Shown: positions 15,259 through 24,640, counted from the stretch's first letter. The stretch is 37,723 bases of DNA from Oceaniglobus indicus (GCF_002751875.1 NZ_NMZM01000015.1:1-37723); one strand, 5' to 3'. The notes: a model not told the origin generated them from the letters alone. Translations and numbers: made by a program.

Positions 15259-16857
15259 ATGAACATGATGAACCGATATCTCGGCAGTGCCGCAATCGGC
15301 CTGGCCGTCGCCGTCACCGGGGGCGTGGCATTTGCCGAAACGCCGCCCAACATGCTGGTGATCGCCAACCGCATCGACGACATCACCACGCTGGATCCCG
15401 CCCAGAGCTTTGAATTCGCCGGATCTGACGTTCTGCGCAACGTCTATGGCAACCTGGTCAACTTCGATCCCGCCAACCTTGAGGCCGGATATCAGCCCGA
15501 CCTGGCCACCGAATGGTCGGTCAGCGAGGACGGCAAGTCGATCACCTTCACCATGCGCGAGGGGATGACGTTCACCTCGGGCAATCCCGTCACCGCCGAG
15601 GATGCAGCGATGTCGCTGCGCCGGGTCGTGAAATTGAACAAGACACCGGCCTTCATCCTGACGCAGTTCGGCTTTACTCCCGAAAACGTCGACGAGATGA
15701 TCACCTTCGACGACAACACCGTCACCATCACCACCGATCAGCAATACGCCACGTCTTTCGTGTTGAACGCGCTGACAGCCACGGTGGGCAGCGTCATCGA
15801 CTACAAGACGGTGATGGAGAACGAAGTCGACGGTGACATGGGCAACACCTGGATGGCGACCAATTCGGCCGGTTCCTATGCCTACAAGCTGGATTCCTGG
15901 AAGCCGAACGAATCCGTCACCCTGTCGTCGAACCCCGATTTCTATCTGGGCGCCCCCGAGATGGAGCGCGTGATCGTGCGCCACGTGCAGGAAAGCGCGT
16001 CGCAGCGTCTGTTGCTGGAGCGTGGCGACATCGACATGGCCCGCAACCTGAACCCCGAGGACATCGCCGGGATCGAAGGCGCCGATGGCGTCAAGATCGT
16101 GGACGAGTTGAAGGGGCGGTTGATGTATGCGTCGCTGAACCAGAAGAACGAACAATTGTCCAAGCCGCAGGTCAAGCAGGCGTTCAAGTATCTGGTCGAC
16201 TACGAAGGGATGCAGAACAGCTTCCTCAAGGGGAAATACACGATCCACCAGAACTTCCTGCCCCAGACCTATCTGGGATCGGTGAAGGAAAATCCGTTCA
16301 GCCTGGATATCGAAAAGGCAAAGGGTCTGCTGGAAGAGGCCGGTGTTCCCGAGGGTTTCACCATCGAAGCGGGCGTGCGCGAAAGCCAGGAACGCATCGA
16401 GATCGCCCAATCGCTGCAGAACACCCTGGGTCAGGTCGGCATCAAGCTGAACATCACCGTGGGCACCGCGGCGCAGATCCTGGCGCGATACCGTGCGCGC
16501 GAACTCGACCTGTATCTGGGCGAATGGGGGCCGGATTATCCCGATCCGCAGACCAACGCGGGCACGTTCGCCTATAACCCCGACAATTCCGACGAGGCGA
16601 ACGCCACCGGCCTTCTGGCCTGGCGCAACGCCTGGGATACCGGCGGGCTGACGGAAAAGGTGAACGCCGCGGTGATCGAGACCGATACCGACACCCGCAT
16701 CCAGATGTACAAGGACATGCAGGCCGAGTTCCGCGAAATCTCGCCGTTCATCATCATGTTCCAGCAGATCGAACAGACCGCCATGCGCGACAACGTCGAG
16801 GGCTTTTCCACCGGACAGGCGATCACCGCCGCGTCCTATTGGACGGTCACCAAGTAG
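15259..16857 (+). CDS. ABC transporter substrate-binding protein, peptide (DppA/OppA) family
   Basis: A 532-residue SBP_bac_5 family protein with a Sec signal peptide (cleavage near AFA, residue 29). Family blocks include DDITTLDPAQSFEFA near the N-terminus, DLATEWSVSEDGKSITFTMR, the SAGSYAYKLDSWKPNESV block, and the C-terminal GEWGPDYPDPQTN. It is the periplasmic receptor for oligopeptides, dipeptides or related compounds such as glutathione or nickel chelates. GAGAGGG precedes the ATG. The four other ABC genes follow without interruption. The upstream dipeptidase makes di- or oligopeptides most likely. Confidence 0.92.
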   Translation: MNMMNRYLGSAAIGLAVAVTGGVAFAETPPNMLVIANRIDDITTLDPAQSFEFAGSDVLRNVYGNLVNFDPANLEAGYQPDLATEWSVSEDGKSITFTMREGMTFTSGNPVTAEDAAMSLRRVVKLNKTPAFILTQFGFTPENVDEMITFDDNTVTITTDQQYATSFVLNALTATVGSVIDYKTVMENEVDGDMGNTWMATNSAGSYAYKLDSWKPNESVTLSSNPDFYLGAPEMERVIVRHVQESASQRLLLERGDIDMARNLNPEDIAGIEGADGVKIVDELKGRLMYASLNQKNEQLSKPQVKQAFKYLVDYEGMQNSFLKGKYTIHQNFLPQTYLGSVKENPFSLDIEKAKGLLEEAGVPEGFTIEAGVRESQERIEIAQSLQNTLGQVGIKLNITVGTAAQILARYRARELDLYLGEWGPDYPDPQTNAGTFAYNPDNSDEANATGLLAWRNAWDTGGLTEKVNAAVIETDTDTRIQMYKDMQAEFREISPFIIMFQQIEQTAMRDNVEGFSTGQAITAASYWTVTK

Positions 16858-17916
16858 GTGGCGGATGCCGCAAATACCGATCGGGGGCGCGAGCGCGCGC
16901 CCCTGATGCCCGTGCTGTGGAAGATCGCGTCGGTGATCGGGTCGATCCTGGTCACCATGCTGGGCCTGTTGTTCGTCACCTTCATCATCGGACGGGTCAT
17001 GCCCATCGATCCGGTGCTGGCCATCGTCGGCGAACGGGCGTCGCAATCGACCTATGACGCGGTTTATGTCCAGCTTGGCCTGGACAAGCCGTTGATCGTG
17101 CAGTTCCTCTATTACATCGGCGATGTGGTCCGCGGCGATTTCGGCATTTCCCTGCTGAACGCGCGCCCCGTGGCCGAAGACATCGCGCGGGTGTTCCCCG
17201 CGACGCTGGAACTGGCCACCATCGGCGTGATCATGGGCGTCGTGCTTGGCGTGCCGCTGGGCGTAATCGCTGCGGTCAAGCGCGGCTCGTGGATCGACCA
17301 GGTGGCGCGCGTCGTTGCACTTGTCGGATATTCCATGCCGATCTTCTGGCTGGGTCTGGTCGGATTGTTGATCTTTTACGGCATTCTGGGTTGGGTCGGC
17401 GGGCCGGGACGTGTCGGCATCTTCTATGTCGATGTTATGCCGACGATCACCGGCCTGCTGCTGGTCGACAGCCTGATCGACGGCAACTGGGCCGTGTTCA
17501 AGGACGCCTTTTCGCACATCATCCTGCCGGCGTCGCTGTTGGGATATTACTCGCTGGCCTATATCAGCCGGATGACCCGGTCCTTCATGCTGGAACAGCT
17601 TTCGGCCGAATATATCACCACCGCCCGCGTCAAGGGGATGAGCGAATGGAGCGTGGTCTGGACCCACGCCTTCAAGAACATCCGGGTGCAGTTGATCACC
17701 GTGATCGCGCTGTCCTATGCCGGGCTTCTGGAAGGGTCGGTCCTGACCGAGATCATCTTCTCGTGGCCGGGGATCGGCAGCTATATCACCACCGCGCTGC
17801 TGGCGGCCGACATGAACGCCGTGCTGGGCGGGACCGTCGTTGTCGGCGCCGTGTTCATCCTTCTGAACATCTTCTCCGACCTGTTGTACAAGTTCCTCGA
17901 TCCCCGTGCCAAATGA
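16858..17916 (+). CDS. ABC transporter permease (DppB/OppB type)
   Basis: A 352-residue inner-membrane permease of the BPD_transp_1 family with about six spans. The cytoplasmic EAA-type loop is visible in AEYITTARVKGMSEWSVVW. The frame opens with GTG 16858 directly after the stop of the binding-protein gene; no clear ribosome site is seen, so coupled translation or a later ATG at 16906 is possible. The protein is slightly longer than usual for DppB, with an insertion around residues 170-200. Confidence 0.9.
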   Translation: MADAANTDRGRERAPLMPVLWKIASVIGSILVTMLGLLFVTFIIGRVMPIDPVLAIVGERASQSTYDAVYVQLGLDKPLIVQFLYYIGDVVRGDFGISLLNARPVAEDIARVFPATLELATIGVIMGVVLGVPLGVIAAVKRGSWIDQVARVVALVGYSMPIFWLGLVGLLIFYGILGWVGGPGRVGIFYVDVMPTITGLLLVDSLIDGNWAVFKDAFSHIILPASLLGYYSLAYISRMTRSFMLEQLSAEYITTARVKGMSEWSVVWTHAFKNIRVQLITVIALSYAGLLEGSVLTEIIFSWPGIGSYITTALLAADMNAVLGGTVVVGAVFILLNIFSDLLYKFLDPRAK

Positions 17917-17940
17917 TCCCGTAATCCAAAGGAGCGTGCC

Positions 17941-18876
17941 ATGACCGCGACACCGGACACCCCCGGCGGCGCGCCGACGCTGCGATCCTGGCTTTTGACG
18001 GAAACGCCGACCTCGCGGCGCCATGCCCGCTACAGTTCGTTCTACAAGGGCTGGCTGTCGTTCCGGTCGAACACCATGGCGATGATCGGCCTCGGCATCC
18101 TTGTGGCGCTGGTCGCGATCGCAATTTTCGCGCCGCTGATCGCGCCCCACGACCCCTATGCGCAGGATCTGGGGAACCGCCTGCAACCGCTGGGCACCGA
18201 TGGCCATGTGTTGGGCACCGACAGTCTGGGCCGCGATATCCTGTCGCGGCTGATTTTCGGCTCGCGGATCACGCTGTATATCGTCGCGCTGGTGGCGCTG
18301 ATCGCGCCCATTGCCGGGCTGCTGGTGGGCACGGTTTCGGGCTATGCGGGGGGCTTCGTCGATTCCGTGCTGATGCGGATCACCGACATCTTCCTGGCGT
18401 TCCCGCGCCTGGTGCTGGCGCTGGCCTTCGTCGCCGCACTGGGGGCGGGCATCGAAAACGCCGTGCTGGCGATTTCACTGACGGCCTGGCCGCCCTATGC
18501 GCGGATTGCGCGGGCCGAAACGCTGACGATCCGTGGCTCGGACTTCATCAGCGCGGTCCGCCTTCAGGGGGCCGGACCGCTGCGCATCATCATGCGTCAT
18601 ATCTGGCCGCTCTGCGTGTCGTCCCTGATCGTGCGGGTGACGTTGGACATGGCCGGGATCATCTTGGCCGCTGCCGGTCTGGGGTTCCTCGGTCTTGGCG
18701 CGCAACCGCCCAGCCCGGAATGGGGGGCAATGATTTCCGAAGGACGCCGTTTCATCCTTGACCATTGGTGGGTCGCGACGATGCCGGGGCTGGCGATCTT
18801 TACCGTGTCGCTGGCGTTCAACCTGCTGGGCGATGGATTGCGCGACGTTCTGGACCCGAAGGACAGCGGATCATGA
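17941..18876 (+). CDS. ABC transporter permease (DppC/OppC type)
   Basis: A 311-residue permease with an N-terminal OppC_N region (KGWLSFRSNTMAMIGLGILV), the APHDPYAQDL periplasmic segment and LGTDSLGRDILSRLIFGSR, a hallmark of the family. The EAA loop lies in SDFISAVRLQGAGPLRI. AAAGGAG precedes ATG 17941. The stop overlaps the next start (ATGA at 18873). Confidence 0.93.
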   Translation: MTATPDTPGGAPTLRSWLLTETPTSRRHARYSSFYKGWLSFRSNTMAMIGLGILVALVAIAIFAPLIAPHDPYAQDLGNRLQPLGTDGHVLGTDSLGRDILSRLIFGSRITLYIVALVALIAPIAGLLVGTVSGYAGGFVDSVLMRITDIFLAFPRLVLALAFVAALGAGIENAVLAISLTAWPPYARIARAETLTIRGSDFISAVRLQGAGPLRIIMRHIWPLCVSSLIVRVTLDMAGIILAAAGLGFLGLGAQPPSPEWGAMISEGRRFILDHWWVATMPGLAIFTVSLAFNLLGDGLRDVLDPKDSGS

Positions 18877-19727
18877 GCCTTCTGGACGTCGAAAACCTGT
18901 GGGTGAAGTTCCCGACGCGGCAGGGCGTGTTTGACGCGGTGCGCGGCGTCAGCTTTACCCTCGGCAAGGAACGTCTTGGCATCGTCGGTGAATCCGGGTC
19001 GGGCAAGTCGATGACCGGGCGTGCCATCCTGCGGCTGATCCGCCCGCCCGGGATCGTGCAGGCCGACCACATCAAGCTCGGCGGCGACGACCTGTTGCAG
19101 AAGTCCGAAAAGGACATGCGCGCGGTGCGTGGCCAACGGATTTCGATGGTGATGCAGGATCCGAAATTCTCGCTGAACCCGGTGATGCGGATCGGCGATC
19201 AGTTGATCGAAGCCTATCGGCTGGCCAACAAGTCCGACCGCAAGGGCGCGAAAAGCACGGCGATCGAGGCGTTGGAGGCCGTGTCGATCCGCGACCCCGA
19301 ACGGGTCATGCGCGCCTATCCGCACGAGATGTCGGGCGGCATGGGCCAGCGGATCATGATCGCCATGATGCTGATTCCCGACCCCGAGATCCTTATCGCC
19401 GACGAACCCACATCGGCGCTGGACGTCTCGGTGCAACGTCAGGTGCTGTCGATCATGGACAAGCTGGTGACCGACCGGGGCATGGGCCTGATCTTCATTT
19501 CCCACGATCTGAACCTTGTCGCGGACTTCTGCGACCGGGTGCTGATCATGTATTCCGGTCGCGTGGTCGAGGTGTGCCAGGCCGACCGCCTGCACGAGGC
19601 GACCCATCCCTATACCCGCGGTCTGCTGAAGTCGCTGCCCCGTCTGGACCAGCCCCAGGGCAAGCTGCAGGTTCTGAAACGCGACCCGGCCTGGGCCGAC
19701 GCCCCCAGCGTGAGCGGCCGGGCATGA
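18873..19727 (+). CDS. ABC transporter ATP-binding protein (DppD/OppD type)
   Basis: A 284-residue ATPase with Walker [10 protein letters not shown], signature MSGGMGQR and Walker [13 protein letters not shown] followed by the H-loop ISHDL. The signature is a variant of LSGGQ, common in DppD subunits. It is shorter than typical DppD (around 320-330) because the C-terminal oligo_HPY extension is abbreviated after [13 protein letters not shown]. Start ATG 18873 overlaps the DppC stop; the stop overlaps the next start (ATGA at 19724). Confidence 0.92.
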   Translation: MSLLDVENLWVKFPTRQGVFDAVRGVSFTLGKERLGIVGESGSGKSMTGRAILRLIRPPGIVQADHIKLGGDDLLQKSEKDMRAVRGQRISMVMQDPKFSLNPVMRIGDQLIEAYRLANKSDRKGAKSTAIEALEAVSIRDPERVMRAYPHEMSGGMGQRIMIAMMLIPDPEILIADEPTSALDVSVQRQVLSIMDKLVTDRGMGLIFISHDLNLVADFCDRVLIMYSGRVVEVCQADRLHEATHPYTRGLLKSLPRLDQPQGKLQVLKRDPAWADAPSVSGRA

Positions 19728-20470
19728 GCATGTTGTCGGTCAGCGATCTGAACGTCTGGTTCGGCACGGGGCGCGACCGCGTGGATGCGGTCAGGGACGC
19801 CACCTTCGATGTGCCCGCCGGCGAAAGTTTCGGGCTGGTGGGGGAATCCGGGTCGGGCAAATCCACCATCCTGCGCGCGATCACCGGTCTTGCGCCGACA
19901 TGGTCGGGCCGGATCGAGGTCAACGGCATGACGCTGGGCCCAAGGCGGGATCGCGCGTTCTACAAGACCGTCCAGATGGTGTTTCAGGATCCCTATGCGT
20001 CGCTGCATCCGCGCCATTCGGTCGATGCCGTGCTGGGCGAGACGCTGCATCTGCACGGATTCAAGGACATAGACGCCCGTGTGGTGAAACTGCTTGACGA
20101 TGTCGGGCTGGGCGGACAGTTCCGGTTCCGCTATCCCCACCAGTTGTCGGGCGGTCAGCGCCAGAGGGTGGCAATCGCCCGCGCATTGGCCGGCGAGCCG
20201 GAAATATTGTTGCTAGACGAACCGACATCTGCCTTGGATGTGTCAGTGCAGGCTGAGATCCTCAACCTGCTGACCGACCTGCGTGCCGAGCGGAGCCTGA
20301 CCTATGTCATGGTGTCCCATGATCTTGCCGTGGTCGGCCACATGTGCGGACGGCTGGCGGTGATGAAGGACGGTCGGATCGTGGAAATCATGGATGTGCA
20401 GGCCCTGCGCGACAGACAGGCCACGCATCCCTATTCGCAGGAACTGCTGCGCAATTCGATCGGTGCCTGA
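19724..20470 (+). CDS. ABC transporter ATP-binding protein (DppF/OppF type)
   Basis: A 248-residue ATPase with Walker [10 protein letters not shown], a canonical LSGGQRQR signature, Walker [12 protein letters not shown] and H-loop VSHDL. Like its partner it is short: the oligo_HPY tail after THPYSQELLRNS is nearly absent, compared with about 320 residues in the family. Together with 15259-19727 it completes a five-gene peptide importer. The ATG at 19724 overlaps the previous stop, implying translational coupling. Confidence 0.92.
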   Translation: MSMLSVSDLNVWFGTGRDRVDAVRDATFDVPAGESFGLVGESGSGKSTILRAITGLAPTWSGRIEVNGMTLGPRRDRAFYKTVQMVFQDPYASLHPRHSVDAVLGETLHLHGFKDIDARVVKLLDDVGLGGQFRFRYPHQLSGGQRQRVAIARALAGEPEILLLDEPTSALDVSVQAEILNLLTDLRAERSLTYVMVSHDLAVVGHMCGRLAVMKDGRIVEIMDVQALRDRQATHPYSQELLRNSIGA

Positions 20471-20497
20471 GGGCGCCGGGGGCGGGGAGAGACATTG

Positions 20498-20860
20498 ATG
20501 CTGATGGGGCTGCACCATGTGCAACTGGCCATGCCCAAGGGGGCCGAAGCCAAGGCGCGGGCGTTCTACGTCGACGTTCTGGAAATGCACGAGGTCGCAA
20601 AGCCGGCCGAGCTGGAAGATCGCGGCGGTTGCTGGTTCGAAGCGGGATCGGTGCGCGTGCATCTGGGCGGGGAAGAACCGTTTCGCCCGGCCAAGAAGGC
20701 GCATCCGGCCTTTCAGGTGGCATCGCTGGACGTGACCCGCGACAAGCTGGCCGCGCGCGGTGTGGCAATGGAATCCGACATCGACCTGCCCGACATCCGC
20801 CGCATCTATATCGCCGACCCGTTCGGCAACCGGATCGAGCTTCTCGAACGTCGCGACTGA
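20498..20860 (+). CDS. VOC (glyoxalase/bleomycin-resistance fold) family protein
   Basis: A 120-residue single VOC module: the N-terminal GLHHVQLAMP strand with the metal-type histidine, a VHLGG strand, and the closing DPFGNRIELLE strand with its glutamate. Such proteins bind a divalent metal and a small substrate, but functions vary widely (glyoxalases, epimerases, dioxygenases, drug binding). ATG 20498 follows GGGGAGA; TTG 20495 is in frame. It is the last gene of the peptide-transport run, 27 bases after DppF. No specific function can be assigned. Confidence 0.82.
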   Translation: MLMGLHHVQLAMPKGAEAKARAFYVDVLEMHEVAKPAELEDRGGCWFEAGSVRVHLGGEEPFRPAKKAHPAFQVASLDVTRDKLAARGVAMESDIDLPDIRRIYIADPFGNRIELLERRD

Positions 20861-20950
20861 GTGTCTGGCGCAACGGGTAAGACGTGACAGGTCCGTTATG
20901 CGGACGGGCTTACCAGCGGCGATTTTGCGCGATACCCCTGCAAGTTCGGA

Positions 20951-20979
20951 TTGACAACCCGGTCCCACCCCGACATCGT
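20951..20979 (+). promoter_or_regulatory. Candidate promoter of the IclR catabolic cluster
   Basis: A perfect TTGACA at 20951-20956 stands about 100 bases before the regulator start. At a 17-base spacing the -10 position reads CATCGT, a poor match; TAAATT at 20984 is too far away. Only the -35-like hexamer is convincing. Confidence 0.25.
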
Positions 20980-21053
20980 TTGGTAAATTCAAGGCGATCC
21001 GGATAGCGGACCGCCGAGAGGGAGGATGGGCCGTAGCGAACGGGCAGGGCACT

Positions 21054-21869
21054 TTGCCGGAACGGCGGGCGGGGGCGCAGACCGTGTCGCGTGCCGCATC
21101 GGTCTTGCGCGTCATCGGACGCCTTGGCGATCCGTCGTTCTCCCAGCTTTCGCGCCAGACGGGCCTGGCCAACGCGACCCTGCGCCGGTTGCTGGTTGCG
21201 CTGATCGACGCGCAACTGGCCGTGCAGGACGGTGTATCCGGGCGCTATCGTCTGGGCGTCGAGGCTTACTTGATGGGCCAGCTTGCCGCGCCGCGTTTCC
21301 TGATTCACGACATTGCGCGCGACGGCCTGACACGGCTGGCCCGTCTGTCGGGCGACACCGCCTTCCTCAGCGCATTCGAGGGCATCTCGACCGTCTGTCT
21401 GCACCGCGAAGAGGGGCAATACCCGATCCGCACCCATGTTCTGAGCGTCGGAGACCGCCATCCGCTGGGGATGGGGGCCGCCGGTCTGGCCGTTCTGGCG
21501 GCCTTGCCCGTGGCGCGGGCCGACGCCATCCTTGCCGCCAACGCCGAAGCGATCCACGCCGCGCGCCCCGAAGTCGACATGGACGTTCTGGCCGTTCTGG
21601 TGACGGACGCGCGCGCCACGGGTGTTGCCCTGAATCCCGGCCTGATCTTTCCGGGATCCTGGGGCATCGCCGCCGCGATCCGCACCGCGAGCGGGACGGT
21701 CGTCGGCGCGCTGACCATCGCGGCGATCGAGGACCGGTTGGGACCGGACCGACAGGCCGAACTGTCCACGCCGTTGCTGGAGGAGGCCGCCAGCATCGAA
21801 CGCCGGTTGGCCCGGCTGGACGCCAATGAATCAAAGCACGCGCCGTCGGGCGCCACCGCCGCCGGATGA
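21054..21869 (+). CDS. IclR-family transcriptional regulator
   Basis: A 271-residue regulator with the IclR architecture: an N-terminal winged HTH (FSQLSRQTGLANATLRRLL, then RYRLG) and a GAF-like effector domain (TAFLSAFEGISTVCLHREEG, HPLGMGAAGLAVLAALP, GSWGIAAAIR). It leads a catabolic cluster on the same strand and most likely controls it in response to the imported acid or its CoA ester. The start is problematic. TTG 21054 opens the conserved frame with no obvious ribosome site, whereas an excellent GAGAGGGAGG-ATG at 21026 is in another frame. A start at GTG 21084 is also possible. Confidence 0.85.
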   Translation: MPERRAGAQTVSRAASVLRVIGRLGDPSFSQLSRQTGLANATLRRLLVALIDAQLAVQDGVSGRYRLGVEAYLMGQLAAPRFLIHDIARDGLTRLARLSGDTAFLSAFEGISTVCLHREEGQYPIRTHVLSVGDRHPLGMGAAGLAVLAALPVARADAILAANAEAIHAARPEVDMDVLAVLVTDARATGVALNPGLIFPGSWGIAAAIRTASGTVVGALTIAAIEDRLGPDRQAELSTPLLEEAASIERRLARLDANESKHAPSGATAAG

Positions 21870-21894
21870 CGGCGATCTGAAAGGGAGAAAGACC

Positions 21895-23073
21895 ATGGAG
21901 CGCAGGAACGACGCCGTCATCGTGGGCTGGGCCCACACCCCCTTCGGCAAGCTCGAGGCCGAGGATATCGAGGCGCTGATCGCGTCCGTCGGGACCGAGG
22001 CGCTGGAGCACGCCGGGGTGTCGCCGGGCGATGTCGATCTGGTGGCCGTGGGCGTTCTGAACTCGGGCTTTTCTAAGCAGGGGTTCGAGGCGGGTCTGGT
22101 CTCGGTCGCCGTTCCGGGGCTGGAGCGGACACCGGCGGTGCGCTGTGAAAACGCCTGCGCGTCGGGATCGGCCGCGCTCTATACCGCCATGGATGCGGTT
22201 GCGGCCGGGCGGGCACGGATCGCGCTGGTGATCGGCGCGGAAAAGATGACCGCCACACCGGGCGTCGAGGTGGGCGATATCCTGTTGTGCGGCGCCTATC
22301 GCAAGGAGGAAGACGGTCTTCCCGCCGGATTTGCCGGGATCTTCGGGCAGATCGCCGACAGCTATTTCCAGAAGAACGGCGACAAGTCCGAAGAACTGGC
22401 GATGATCGCGGCCAAGAACCATCGCAACGGTGTCGATAACCCCTTTGCGCACCTGAAAAAGGACGTGGGCGTGGCGTTCTGCAACACCGTGTCCGACAAG
22501 AACCCGCGTGTGGCGGGACCGCTCCGGCGCACCGATTGCTCGCTGGTGTCGGACGGGGCGGCGGCGCTGGTGGTCACCGACCGCGAAACCGCCGAAGCCC
22601 TGGCGCGCGCCATCGCGTTTCGCGCCCGCGCCCACAAGAACGACGTCTTCCCCCTGTCGCGCCGCGATCCCACCGAATTTGCCGGTCCGCGCGCGGCCTG
22701 GGATGCGGCCAAGGAACAGGCGGGCGTGACGCTGGACGATCTGGATCTGGTGGAAACCCATGATTGTTTCACCATCGCCGAGATGATTGAATACGAGGCG
22801 ATGGGCCTGACCCCGCCGGGCCAGGGGTGGAAGGCCATCCGCGAGGGATGGACCGCGAAGGACGGCAAGATGCCGGTGAACCCCTCGGGCGGCCTGAAGT
22901 CCAAGGGACATCCGATCGGAGCGACCGGCGTGTCGATGCATGTTCTGGCGTCGATGCAGCTGATGGGCGAAGCGGGTGGGATGCAGATTCCCGGTGCCAA
23001 CCTGGCCGGCGTGTTCAACATGGGCGGCGCGGCGGTCACCAGCTATTGCTCGATCCTGGAGCGGGTGAAATAG
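21895..23073 (+). CDS. SCP2-type thiolase (acetyl-CoA acetyltransferase family)
   Basis: A 392-residue thiolase-fold enzyme of the SCP2/SCPx type. The nucleophilic cysteine is in ENACASGSAA, the second catalytic block reads ETHDCFTIAE (HDCF in place of the NEAF of classical thiolases), and NPSGGLKSKGHPIGATG supplies the GHP histidine. There is no C-terminal CxG motif of classical thiolases, as expected for this subfamily. Such enzymes cleave 3-oxoacyl-CoA, often branched or bulky. AAGGGAG precedes ATG 21895. The acyl-CoA synthetase starts one base after its stop, pointing to successive steps on one pathway. Confidence 0.9.
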   Translation: MERRNDAVIVGWAHTPFGKLEAEDIEALIASVGTEALEHAGVSPGDVDLVAVGVLNSGFSKQGFEAGLVSVAVPGLERTPAVRCENACASGSAALYTAMDAVAAGRARIALVIGAEKMTATPGVEVGDILLCGAYRKEEDGLPAGFAGIFGQIADSYFQKNGDKSEELAMIAAKNHRNGVDNPFAHLKKDVGVAFCNTVSDKNPRVAGPLRRTDCSLVSDGAAALVVTDRETAEALARAIAFRARAHKNDVFPLSRRDPTEFAGPRAAWDAAKEQAGVTLDDLDLVETHDCFTIAEMIEYEAMGLTPPGQGWKAIREGWTAKDGKMPVNPSGGLKSKGHPIGATGVSMHVLASMQLMGEAGGMQIPGANLAGVFNMGGAAVTSYCSILERVK

Positions 23074-23074
23074 C

Positions 23075-24640
23075 GTGACGCCATTCTCGACCCGCACGAT
23101 GAACCTGGGCCACATCGTGCAGCAACAGGCCCGCCGCAACGCCGCGCGCCCCGCCTTCGTCTGGGGCGACCGGGTGTGGACCTGGGCCGATCTGAACGAC
23201 CGCGTCGCGGCCATGGCGGCGGTGCTGGCCGATCACGGCATCGGCAAGGGCGACCGGGTTTTGGTGCAGTCGCAAAACTGCAACCAGTTGTTCGAAAGCA
23301 TGTTCGCCTGTTTCCGCCTTGGTGCGGTCTGGGTGCCGGCAAACTTTCGTGGCGCGCCCGACGATCTGGCCTGGATGGCGGAATTGTCGGGCGCAAAGCT
23401 GTTGATCTGCAATGCGGCCTTCCCCGAGCACGCGAAGATCAACGCACTTGCCCTGAGCACGCGGATCGCCATCGGACCCGCCGACTTTGGCCCTGACATC
23501 GACGAGCTGATGCAAAAGGCCGGTCCGCCGCCGCCCCTGGCGGCCGTCGATCGGGACGATCCCGCCTGGTTCTTCTTTACCTCGGGCACGACCGGCCGTC
23601 CCAAGGCCAGCGTCCTGACCCACGGCCAGTTGGGCTTTGTCATCAACAATCACCTCTGCGATCTCGTGCCCGGTCTTGGCCCCGACGACGCATCGCTGGT
23701 GGTCGCACCCCTGTCGCACGGCGCGGGGATGCACCAGTTGATGGCGTCGGCCAAGGGCGCGCCGACGATCCTGACCACCGCCGCAAAGTTCGACACCGCC
23801 GAGATCTGGGGCTTGGTGGAACGCTGGAAGGTCACCAATATCTTCACCGTTCCCACGATCCTGAAGATGCTGGTCGAAGCGCCCGAAGTGGCGCAGACCG
23901 ACCATTCATCCCTGCGCTATATCATCTATGCCGGTGCGCCGATGTATCGCACCGACCAGGTCCGGGCGCTGGAAACGCTGGGCCCCGTCCTGGTGCAATA
24001 CTTCGGGCTGGGCGAGGTCACGGGCGCGATCACCGTGTTGCCGCCAGACGCCCATTCCGCCCTTGACGACAGCCGCGCGGGCACCTGCGGGATACCGCGG
24101 ACCGGCATGCAGGTCGAAATCCAGGACGACACGGGCGCCGAGGTGGCCACTGGCGAAACCGGCGAGATCTGCGTGCTCGGCCCCGCCGTCTTTGCCGGAT
24201 ACTGGGACAATCCCGAAGCCAACGCCAAGACCTTCCGCGATGGGTGGTTCCGCACCGGCGATCTGGGCCACATGGACGCAGACGGTTTCGTCTATATCAC
24301 CGGTCGCCAGTCCGACATGTTCATTTCGGGCGGCTCGAACATCTATCCGCGCGAGATCGAGGAGAAGATCCTGACCCATCCGGCGATCACCGAAACCGCC
24401 GTGTTCGGGATGCCCGATCCGAAATGGGGCGAGGTTGGCGTGGCGGTGTCGGTCCTGAAGCCCGGTCACGCGGTGGACGGCGCCGCGTTGTCGGCTTTCC
24501 TGCGAGAGAAAATGGCCGGCTACAAGGTGCCGCGGGCGTTCCATTTCTGGGATGAGCTGCCGAAATCCGGCTATGGCAAACTGGCCAAGCGCCTGATCCG
24601 GGACGAGTTGGAAAAACGCCAGAGCAAGGGAACTCCATGA
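23075..24640 (+). CDS. Acyl-CoA synthetase (AMP-dependent, class I adenylate-forming)
   Basis: A 521-residue adenylate-forming ligase. Motifs visible: the phosphate loop FFTSGTTGRPKAS (about residues 167-179), YFGLGEVTG around the adenine/acyl pocket, GWFRTGDLGHMDADGFVYI with the hinge region, and the C-terminal PKSGYGKLAKR catalytic lysine. It activates a carboxylic acid to its CoA ester with ATP. GTG 23075 is used as start, one base after the thiolase stop, with GGAGCGGG upstream. The stop overlaps the next start (ATGA at 24637). The acid is unknown; family members span fatty, aromatic and steroid side-chain acids. Confidence 0.92.
   Translation: MTPFSTRTMNLGHIVQQQARRNAARPAFVWGDRVWTWADLNDRVAAMAAVLADHGIGKGDRVLVQSQNCNQLFESMFACFRLGAVWVPANFRGAPDDLAWMAELSGAKLLICNAAFPEHAKINALALSTRIAIGPADFGPDIDELMQKAGPPPPLAAVDRDDPAWFFFTSGTTGRPKASVLTHGQLGFVINNHLCDLVPGLGPDDASLVVAPLSHGAGMHQLMASAKGAPTILTTAAKFDTAEIWGLVERWKVTNIFTVPTILKMLVEAPEVAQTDHSSLRYIIYAGAPMYRTDQVRALETLGPVLVQYFGLGEVTGAITVLPPDAHSALDDSRAGTCGIPRTGMQVEIQDDTGAEVATGETGEICVLGPAVFAGYWDNPEANAKTFRDGWFRTGDLGHMDADGFVYITGRQSDMFISGGSNIYPREIEEKILTHPAITETAVFGMPDPKWGEVGVAVSVLKPGHAVDGAALSAFLREKMAGYKVPRAFHFWDELPKSGYGKLAKRLIRDELEKRQSKGTP

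Noticed and set aside
14752-18207. Very long open frame on the minus strand (1151 codons) opposite the dipeptidase and peptide ABC genes
   Set aside because: It lies entirely opposite genes with clear family motifs, has no domain of its own, is His/Gln/Asp/Arg-rich as expected for the complement of GC-rich codons, and results from the absence of stop codons in that frame.
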